Shown here one piece after another: positions 59,001 through 64,000 of a DNA stretch of 64,000 nt. A program made the translations under genes and the position numbers. The notes beneath the pieces were generated by a model. That model ran no database searches and was not told the origin of the DNA. It saw only the letters and a list, made by a program, of their open reading frames with translations. Position 1 is the first letter of the stretch. Every line of letters begins with the position of its first letter. The stretch is from Ectocarpus siliculosus (Eukaryota; Sar; Phaeophyceae; Ectocarpales; Ectocarpaceae). The stretch spans positions 1-64,000 of the forward strand of contig FN648501.1 in assembly GCA_000310025.1 (NCBI GenBank). The letters are read 5' to 3'.

Positions 59001-62000
59001 TATGCCCAAACTTGTTCGCAACAGGGCCTACGATGGACCCCACGCCTTCGCCAACGACGGCCTGGCCTACACCAGGTAAAGAGCGAAGTACTCGGTTTCG
59101 ATTGTGCACGCGAGTATCACAGCCTCTAGAGCAAACCCGCAGTCATTGGCACGGAGGGTCAGAGCAGAGTGCGCAACGACATTAACGTTATTCGTGCTCA
59201 TGGCCACGATTGTGTCGTCCGAGTAGTTGAGCTTTGGTGGGCATGTTTATGACCAATGTGCGGCAAATTGAGGTGATCCCATCTTGTGTGTCAAGCCCAT
59301 GAGAGTCGCCGATGGATTCATTCGCCCACACCCTCCGCAATAGACTGTGAACCCCCGCCCGCTCCTCTATGCTATCGCCACAGGGCCTACTGCGGACCCA
59401 ACGCCTTCGCCGACGACCGGTTCGCCTACACCAGGTGAGCAGCGAACGATCGGTGCTTTGGTTGGTGCCCATCTGTATCACAGCCTGTGCGGGGACCCTA
59501 AAGGGCATCGGTGATGGCAACCTGGGTAGGTGCACCATAGAGTCAACAGGATCCGTGCTCACTCCGACAGCACTGCACGACTTCGATCGGAGGCGTCGTT
59601 TATCGCACACACTGAGCGATCACACATTTGAGCATTGACACGTCTGGGCATGTACATGCCCCCATCCGTTTTGCAAAGCGTTGGCTGTTTGTCGATGGTG
59701 TTATACTTCCTATCTCGCGAATGCCCACGATTAACATGCTGATGATTTTTCATGCAATCGACGCCATCGGCATCGCTTCGATGTTGCTCCCCATGTAGCT
59801 GGTGTGCTGACGTGCGACTCGTACATGGAGGTCGTCGGGGCGGGCCCTCTTTGCCACGAGGGGTACGTGCCGATTGCTGGTGGCGACACCATCGTCTGCG
59901 ACACGACCTGTGACGTCGCGACGTGCTGTCAAGCAAGTAAGTGGCGTTGGCTTGCGTTGGCCCCAACGACAGCTACCGTACGTACGCAAACAGCCTGACG
60001 TCGCCATTACTTGTCATGCCTGCTATGGTATTCGAACAACCGTTCCACCAGCATGCACATGTGTAGGTCCGTGCGGCGTGTCTTGCGTTTGTGAGCTTGG
60101 AGAACCTTGTGCACGATGTTGAGGTGGCAATCTGACAGTAGCTGGACGCCTAGCCATCCCTTCCTCCCGGCCTTGAGCGCGTTGATGGCCCTCCATCGTT
60201 GTTGGTGTGCGTTGTTGTGCTTGTTTATATCGGAAAAGGTCACGCACTCGGCATGCATGGCTATGCTGACGCGTCTAGTGGTACCAACATCGACGGGCTC
60301 CAACACGTTACCTGGTATAGAAGAGTTTCCCCGATCGCGGTATGGGCAAATGTCGAACCACCAAATGCTGTATTTTGACTTTTACGCCCGCTCTCTGGCA
60401 ATCGTGCACGCATGTTGTGTGCATCTCGTGCATCGCTGTGGTTGGCAGTCGACACCCCTGCGCCGACGGCCGTGTCAACACCTGCTCCAACTACGGCCTC
60501 GCCTACCCCAGGTTAGGAGCAAACGTTTCTGTTGTGTATACCCGCGCGCGCACGACAGCCTACACGGCAAGCTCGCATGCCATCGACCCTGCCGTCTCGA
60601 GACGATTGTGCGATGGGATAAGCAAGATTCGTGCTCTTGTCGGATTCACTGCACCATTCGGAGGCGCGTCGCATCGTTGACTCTTAGATGTTGAACACGT
60701 ACCCACGAATCATGTTGGACCCATCGCGTTCCCTACCTATGAAGCCATGGTGCAGGGTTCCGAACACTTGTGCCCACGCACGAATTGCTTATTGATTCCA
60801 CCCGTTCCCCAAATTATTTCGCGACAGGGCCTACAACAGACCCAACGCCTTCACCGACGACGGCCTCGCCTACGCCAGGTGAAGAGCGACCCTTTCCGGC
60901 TTTATGACGGGTGTATAAATGCTGATACAGGAGAGCCGAAGTCATCGGCACGGATGCCGAGACAATAGTGTGTCATAATCGATTCGCTATCCGTGCTCAG
61001 TTTGAAGAGACTCTGCTGCGAGATAGGTGGAGTTGTTTGTTTGTGTGGCCTTGACGAACAGAAGTTACCACGAGGTGAACAACCAAGAGCTATTTACGGT
61101 TGCCGATGTGTTCATGCGCGGAACCACTCTGAAACACACTCAAACACCCTCCCATTACACCAAATGTATCCTCACCAGGGCCTACAACGGATCCAACGCC
61201 TTCACCGATGACGGCCCCGCCTACACCAGGTGAAGAGCGACCCTTTCTGGTTTTGGGTGTGCACGCGTGTATCAACGCCGATACAAGAGAGCCGAAGTCA
61301 TCTGCACCGACTCCTCGACACGAGTGTGCCATACCCGAATCGGACATTGTTAGAAGTTTGAACAGATCGGGTGCCGTCAGATAGGTGCGATTGTTCCTGT
61401 GTATGTTGGTGACGTAGACGTCAACACGAAGCTACCAATCAGACCTTCCGTGTCCAGCTATGTAAGGTTATCGATTCGTTTATCGGCCGACAACCACTGG
61501 AACACACTTGAAACACCGACCCATTCAACGAACCTCCCCTCAACAGGGCCTACTACGGACCCAACGCCTTCGCCGACGACGGCTTCTCCTACACCAGGTG
61601 AACAGCGTATACCTTCTGTTTTCGTTGGTGTACGAATGAATTCCAGGCTCTAGGAGAACACCGAAGTCATTAGCATCGATGCCTTGACAAGAACGTGCAA
61701 TGGACCAAGACGATCCATGCCTATTTGGAAGAGATTGTGCCCTTCGACATGTCGGGTTGTTCGAATCTATGTTTGCGACGATTGCAAGTCAGGCCAAGGT
61801 GAAAATCAATTATTCCATGCCATTGCAGCATGGCGATGATTCCGATCCGCTGTGCCCACTTGAATAGACTAAACCCTCCACCCGCTCATCCACACTCGTC
61901 GCAACAGGGCCTACTCCGGAGCCAACGCCTTCGCCGACCACGGCGTCGCCTACACCAGGTGAAGAGCGCAGCTTTCGATTTACCTTTGCTCAATCCTGTG

Positions 62001-63719
62001 TTAATATCTATGTCTGTACCAGGTCCTCGACATCGCCGTTAGCACACAGTCTTAGAGCAGAGTGTTCCACGAGACAATGGCGCGATCGGTGTTCAGGCGA
62101 GCCGCCATATTGGTGGAGGTGGTCTGTATGTACCTTGGTGGCAAATGCAACGAAATCAGGAAAAACAGAGGGCATGGAGGATTGCCGTGGCTTCATGCGT
62201 CCACTTTGGCAACCTTTGATTGAAATCCCCGCCCTTTCCCCCACACGGCTTCGCGACAGGGCCTACCCCGGGGCCAACGTCTTCGCCGCCGACGGCGTCG
62301 CCTACACCAGGTGAAGAGCGCAGCTTTCGATTTACGTTTGCTCAATCCTGTATTACAGCCTATATCTGTACCAGATCCTCGACATGACCGTTAGCACACA
62401 GTCTTTGAGCAGAGTGTGTCATGAGACAATGGCGCGATCGGTGCTCAGGCGAGCCGTCATATTGGTGGAGGTGGTCTTTATGTACGTTGGTGGCCAAAAC
62501 AACGAAACCAGGGGAAACAGAGGGCATGGAGGATTGCGGGTGGCTTCATGCGTCCACATTGGCAGCCTTTGATTGAAATCCCCGCCCTCTCCCCCACACG
62601 GCTTCGCGACAGGGCCTACTCGAGGGCCAACGCCTTCGCCGACTACGGGCTCGCCTACACCAGGTGAAGAGCGCACCATTCGATTTACGTTGGCTCAATC
62701 CTGTACTACAGCCTGTATCTGTTGGGGATGCTCGAGATCACCGTTAGCACACAGTCTTTGAGCAGAGTGTGCCACGAGACAACGGCACGATCGATGCTCA
62801 GGCGAGCCGTCATATTGGTGGAGGTGATTCATGTCTATATTGGTTGCAGATGCGACGAAATCAGGGAAAACAGAAGGCATGGAGGATTGCGGGTGACTTC
62901 ATGCGTCCACATCGGCAACGTTTGATTGAAATCCCCGCCCTCTCCCCCACACGGCTTCGCGACAGGGCCTACTCCGGGGCCAACGCCTTCGCCGACGACG
63001 GTATCGCCTACACCAGGTGAAGAGCGCAGCTTTCGATTTACCTTTGCTCAATCCTGTGTTAATATCTATGTCTGTACCAGATCCTCGACATCACCGTTAG
63101 CACACAGTCTTTGAGCAGAGAGATCCACGAGACAATGGCGCGATCGGTGTTCAGGCGAGCCGTCATATTGGTGGAGGTGGTCTGTATGTATGTTGGTGGC
63201 CAAACGACGAAATCAGGGAAAACAGAAGGCATGGAGGATTGCGGGTGGCTTCATGCGTCCACATTGGCAACCTTTGATTGAAATCCCCGCCCTCTCCCCC
63301 ACACGGCTTCGCGACAGGGCCTAGTCTGGGGCCAACGCCTTCGCCGACGACGGTGTCGCCTACACCAGGTGAAGAGCGCAGCTTTCGATTTACGTTTGCT
63401 CAATCTTATGTTAATACCATGTCTGTACCAGATCCTCGACATCACCGTTAGCACACAGTCTTTGAGCAAGAGTGTTCCACGAGACAACGGTGCGATCGGT
63501 GCTCAGGCGAGCCGCGATTTTGGTGGGGGTGGTCTGTATGTACGTTGGTGGCCAATCGACAAAACAAGGGAAAACGGAAGGCATGGAGGATGGCCGTGGC
63601 TTCATGCGTCCACATTGGCAACCTTTGATTGAAATCCCCACCCTTTCCCCCACACGGCTTCGCGACAGCGCCTACTCCGGGGCCAACGCCTTCGCCGACG
63701 ACGGCGTCGCCTACACCAG
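37955..63719 (+). CDS. giant modular gene: six-Cys modules joined by Thr/Pro microexon linkers (partial, open at right edge)
   Basis: Sixty exons in a row, all phase 1-1 and all multiples of three, sum to about 4464 nt (1488 residues) over 25.8 kb. Three types occur. Type A is the Cys exon, 132-138 nt, 15 copies, with pattern C-x11/12-C-x14-C-x3-C-x4-CC and conserved CDEGYVPI.GGDTIEC. Type B is a 51-nt microexon, 36 copies, coding GPTTDPTPSPTTASPTP or close variants. Type C is 63 or 72 nt, 9 copies, coding TDTPAPTAVSTPAPTTASPTP-like linkers, always directly after an A exon. Acceptors are mostly ACAG, donors mostly CCAG/GTGAAG (B, C) and CAAGCAA/GTGAGT (A). None of the 60 exons contains a stop. 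The likely role is a secreted extracellular-matrix or wall protein, with disulfide-rich beads on stiff, probably O-glycosylated linkers. The Cys pattern recalls Cys-Ser/Thr repeat modules common in surface proteins of algae and other protists (inference). Start codon, signal peptide and 3' end are not in the exons listed. Confidence 0.85.
38506..38640 (+). CDS. exon A2, Cys module
   Basis: 135 nt, phase 1-1, acceptor CCATGCAG, donor GTGAGT. Reads LTCDSYVDAFGSTLCDEGYV, then the GGDTIEC and CDSATCCQA blocks. All six Cys are present. Confidence 0.85.
39140..39211 (+). CDS. exon C1, Thr/Pro linker (72 nt)
   Basis: Long form with the SRP insertion (DTPAPTSRPVVSTPAP). Its last base is C where all other C exons have G (CCAC then GTGAGG), which makes the junction codon Pro instead of Ala. 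Confidence 0.8.
39399..39533 (+). CDS. exon A3, Cys module
   Basis: 135 nt, phase 1-1. TCESYVRTFGGSFCDEG, then SEPISGGDTIEC and CNPETCCQG. The usual YVPI is replaced by SEPI. Confidence 0.8.
39839..39973 (+). CDS. exon A4, Cys module
   Basis: 135 nt, phase 1-1. TCASYVDASGGTLCDEGYV, then PITGGNTIAC and CDVATCCQA. It has an Ala at the second position instead of Asp, the sub-type later repeated at 41597, 46166 and 50817. Confidence 0.85.
40156..40775 (+). CDS. B microexons 1-3
   Basis: 51-nt exons at 40156-40206 (GPTADPTPSPTTASPTP), 40369-40419 (GPTADPTTSPTTASPTP) and 40725-40775 (GPTTNPTPSPTTGSPAP). The first intron is short (162 nt), the second 305 nt. Confidence 0.85.
41149..41286 (+). CDS. 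exon A5, Cys module (138 nt)
   Basis: One extra residue between the first two Cys (SYVEPIGWGPLCQEG), then SERIPGGDTIEC and CDAATCCQA. It shares this sub-type with 45718 and 50369. Confidence 0.85.
41597..41731 (+). CDS. exon A6, Cys module
   Basis: 135 nt. TCASYVDASGGTLCDEGYV, then GGNTIAC. It ends CCRA where its duplicates have CCQA. The intron from A5 is 310 nt. Confidence 0.85.
42240..42302 (+). CDS. exon C2, linker (63 nt)
   Basis: DTPTPTAVSTPAPTTASPTP in phase 1-1 between TGTTGGCAG and GTGAGG. Confidence 0.85.
42502..42888 (+). CDS. B microexons 4-5
   Basis: 42502-42552 (GPTTDPTPSPATAPPTP, donor GTGTGC) and 42838-42888 (GPTTDPTSSPTTASPIR). The second ends Pro-Ile-Arg, shared only with its duplicate at 47489. 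Confidence 0.85.
43209..43343 (+). CDS. exon A7, Cys module
   Basis: 135 nt. TCDSYVNFAGRPLCDEGYV, then PIAGGDTIEC and CDVATCCQA. The last base is T (GCAT then GTGAGT), so the junction codon to C3 is Ser. Confidence 0.85.
43845..43916 (+). CDS. exon C3, linker (72 nt)
   Basis: Long form DTPAPTSRPAVSTPAP then TTASPTP, duplicated at 48496. Confidence 0.85.
44217..45347 (+). CDS. B microexons 6-9
   Basis: 44217-44267 (GPTTDPTPSPTTASPTP), 44572-44622 (GPTADPTPSPTTASPTP), 44941-44991 (GPTTDPTPSPTTASPTP) and 45297-45347 (GPTTDPTPSPTTGSPAP). Introns are 304-318 nt and visibly paralogous to each other. Confidence 0.88.
45718..45855 (+). CDS. exon A8, Cys module (138 nt)
   Basis: Duplicate of A5, same residues (SYVEPIGWGPLCQEG). 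Confidence 0.87.
46166..46300 (+). CDS. exon A9, Cys module
   Basis: Duplicate of A6 with PIAGGNTIAC and a CCQA end. Confidence 0.87.
46812..46874 (+). CDS. exon C4, linker (63 nt)
   Basis: DTPAPTAVSTPAPTTAPPTP, duplicate of C2. Confidence 0.85.
47171..47539 (+). CDS. B microexons 10-11
   Basis: 47171-47221 (GPTTDPTPSPTTAPPTP, donor GTACGT) and 47489-47539 (GPTTDPTSSPTTASPIR). Confidence 0.85.
47860..47994 (+). CDS. exon A10, Cys module
   Basis: Duplicate of A7 with one replacement (SYVNLAGRPLC instead of SYVNFAGRPLC). Confidence 0.87.
48496..48567 (+). CDS. exon C5, linker (72 nt)
   Basis: Duplicate of C3; one Pro of the second block is Ser (STPASTTASPTP). Confidence 0.85.
48868..49998 (+). 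CDS. B microexons 12-15
   Basis: 48868-48918, 49223-49273, 49592-49642 and 49948-49998, duplicates of the 44217-45347 set at an offset of exactly 4651 bp. The third reads TTAPPTP instead of TTASPTP. Confidence 0.88.
50369..50506 (+). CDS. exon A11, Cys module (138 nt)
   Basis: Third copy of the A5 sub-type (SYVEPIGWGPLCQEG). Confidence 0.87.
50817..50951 (+). CDS. exon A12, Cys module
   Basis: Third copy of the A6 sub-type. It reads CDEGYMPITGGNTIAC, with Met replacing Val. The intron downstream differs from copies 1 and 2 by small insertions. Confidence 0.87.
51457..51519 (+). CDS. exon C6, linker (63 nt)
   Basis: DTPAPTAVSTPSPATASSTP, the most changed of the short C exons. Confidence 0.85.
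51837..53196 (+). CDS. B microexons 16-20
   Basis: 51837-51887, 52192-52242 (GPTVHPTPSPTTASPTP), 52572-52622 (GPTTDPTPSPTTAPPTP), 52791-52841 (same residues) and 53146-53196 (GPTTDPTPSPTTGSPPP). The intron 52623-52790 is only 168 nt and has no in-frame stop, so 52499-52867 is one open frame across two exons; intron retention would keep the protein open. Confidence 0.87.
53582..53716 (+). CDS. exon A13, Cys module
   Basis: 135 nt. TCDSFVDASGGPRCREGYV, then PIAGGDTIEC and CDTATCCQA. Phe replaces the usual Tyr. Near-identical to A14. Confidence 0.87.
54208..54270 (+). CDS. exon C7, linker (63 nt)
   Basis: DTPAPTAVSTPAPTTASPTP with Ser-like TCC only in the wobble-level changes seen by eye; acceptor GCTGGCAG, donor GTGAAG. 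Confidence 0.83.
54581..56157 (+). CDS. B microexons 21-25
   Basis: 54581-54631 (GPTTDPTPSPRTAPPTP), 54943-54993 (GRTTDPTPSPTTGSPTP), 55318-55368 (GPTTNPTPSPTTASPTP), 55746-55796 (GPTTDPTPSPTTAPPTP) and 56107-56157 (APTTDPTPSPTTGSPAP). An open frame from 55863 runs through the last intron into the exon. Confidence 0.86.
56540..56674 (+). CDS. exon A14, Cys module
   Basis: 135 nt, same residues as A13 apart from the segment before the first Cys (GTLTC instead of GTQTC). The flanking introns also match those of A13, showing a ~2.96-kb duplication (53.2-53.9 versus 56.2-56.9 kb). Confidence 0.87.
56925..58385. mobile_element. ~1.46-kb insertion in an A-to-C intron, unidentified
   Basis: The intron after A14 is 1960 nt, against about 490 nt for the equivalent intron after A13. 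The surplus is bounded by sequence that matches other A-to-C introns on both sides (to about 56920 and from about 58390). The insert has no module and no recognised gene; open frames on both strands at 57.28-57.9 kb are short and unsupported. Short inverted similarity (GTAGGTTTATTG near 56940 and CAATAAACTACAG near 58328) could be degraded termini. Class unknown. Confidence 0.5.
58635..58697 (+). CDS. exon C8, linker (63 nt) with GC donor
   Basis: DTPAPTAVSTPAPTTASPTP. The donor is GCGAGG in place of GTGAGG, a standard GC-AG intron variant, in an otherwise normal exon. Confidence 0.8.
59025..59434 (+). CDS. B microexons 26-27
   Basis: 59025-59075 (GPTMDPTPSPTTAWPTP, donor GTAAAG) and 59384-59434 (GPTADPTPSPTTGSPTP, donor GTGAGC). 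Confidence 0.85.
59799..59936 (+). CDS. exon A15, Cys module (138 nt)
   Basis: TCDSYMEVVGAGPLCHEGYV, then PIAGGDTIVC and CDVATCCQA, donor GTAAGT. Intermediate between the 135- and 138-nt sub-types. Confidence 0.85.
60449..60511 (+). CDS. exon C9, linker (63 nt)
   Basis: DTPAPTAVSTPAPTTASPTP. First bases TC instead of CC (acceptor GGTTGGCAG) and a weak GTTAGG donor. Confidence 0.8.
60828..63719 (+). CDS. B microexons 28-36 (run continues past window)
   Basis: 60828-60878, 61179-61229 (PMTAPPTP end), 61547-61597, 61908-61958 (GPTPEPTPSPTTASPTP), 62260-62310 (GPTPGPTSSPPTASPTP), 62613-62663 (GPTRGPTPSPTTGSPTP), 62966-63016 (GPTPGPTPSPTTVSPTP), 63318-63368 (GPSLGPTPSPTTVSPTP) and 63669-63719 (APTPGPTPSPTTASPTP). 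The last six belong to the 352-bp array. Replacements cluster at residues 3-5. Confidence 0.87.
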
Positions 63720-64000
63720 GTGAAGAGCGCAGCTTTCGATTTACGTTTGCTCAATTCTGTGGTACAGCCTGTATCTGTACCAGATCCTCGACATCACCGT
63801 TAGCACACAGTCTCTGAGCAGAGTGTGGCACGCGGTGCTCAGGCGAGCCGTCATATTGGTGGAGGTGATTCATGTATATGTTGGTTGCAGATGCGACGAA
63901 ATCAGGGGAAACAGAGGGCATGGAGGATTGCGGGTGGTTTCATGCGTGCTCATTGGCAACCTTTGATTGAAATCCCCGCCCTTTCCCCCACACGGCTTCG
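61870..64000. repeat. 352-bp exon-intron tandem array
   Basis: B exons start at 61908, 62260, 62613, 62966, 63318 and 63669 (spacing 351-353 bp). The introns between them are near-identical (for example GAAATCCCCGCCCT then CCCCCACACGGCTTCGCGAC before each acceptor and GTTAGCACACAGTCTTTGAG inside each). The window ends 31 bp short of the next expected exon start, so the array is longer than seen. Confidence 0.9.

Noticed and set aside
37955-63719. Known EsV-1-7 type Cys-His repeats of brown algae and their viruses
   Set aside because: The Cys spacing differs (C-x11/12-C-x14-C-x3-C-x4-CC, no conserved His), so the modules are not that family.
61870-64000. CRISPR-like array or plain satellite
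   Set aside because: The period (352 bp) is far too long for CRISPR, the sequence is eukaryotic, and each unit contains a splice-bounded in-frame exon.
1-64000. LTR retrotransposon or integrated algal virus
   Set aside because: No long direct repeats flanking a coding interior, and no reverse transcriptase, integrase, capsid or polymerase motifs were recognised in any frame.

Overview
This 64 kb window looks like nuclear DNA of an intron-rich stramenopile, most likely a brown alga of the Ectocarpus type. The evidence is mid-range GC, genes cut into many short exons with GT(A/G)AG donors and T/C-rich acceptors, frequent introns of 0.2-0.7 kb, dispersed tRNA-derived SINEs, and secreted modular proteins with Thr/Pro-rich linkers. 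The taxon is an inference; no marker gene is present. No rRNA, functional tRNA, CRISPR array or bacterial-style operon was seen.

Left part (1-27 kb). A 47-bp near-perfect palindrome opens the window. A minus-strand gene of at least four exons follows (2599-125), with a 57-bp satellite (2.69-3.23 kb) beside its 5' side. A second minus-strand gene fragment lies at 5.79-4.24 kb. From 6 to 22 kb the DNA is mostly non-coding. It carries two copies of one tRNA-derived SINE (10.0 and 17.3 kb), a possible SINE of another kind (11.3 kb), three copies of a ~320-bp dispersed repeat (13.2, 20.2, 25.9 kb), microsatellites, two isolated plus-strand terminal exons (14.5 and 16.6 kb) and a minus-strand gene end (19.6-18.1 kb). 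A plus-strand, apparently decayed gene spans 22.7-25.4 kb.

Middle part (27-37.6 kb). Short exon remnants lie near 27.8-28.2 kb, followed by a first exon with a signal peptide (28.6 kb), a Tc1/mariner-like MITE (29.9 kb) and a 55-bp satellite (30.7-31.0 kb). Next comes a well-preserved seven-exon gene (31.5-36.7 kb) for a DDE/RNase H-like, transposase-type protein with two Cys-rich zinc-binding-like regions. Its exon phases all chain correctly.

Right part (37.9 kb to the end). This is one very large modular gene, still open at the right edge. Sixty exons are visible, and every one is phase 1-1 and a multiple of three. There are three types: (i) 132-138 nt exons for a six-Cys module (C-x11/12-C-x14-C-x3-C-x4-CC), 15 copies; (ii) 63/72 nt exons for a Thr/Pro linker, 9 copies; (iii) 51-nt microexons for a 17-residue linker, GPTTDPTPSPTTASPTP, 36 copies. 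The predicted product is a secreted, probably heavily O-glycosylated, disulfide-rich extracellular or cell-wall protein. The gene has grown by repeated tandem duplication of exon-plus-intron units. Two near-identical ~4.6-kb blocks and a partial third lie at 40.4-52 kb, and a 352-bp exon-intron unit is repeated at least six times at the right edge. The introns themselves are paralogous throughout. This modular locus is the most remarkable item in the window.
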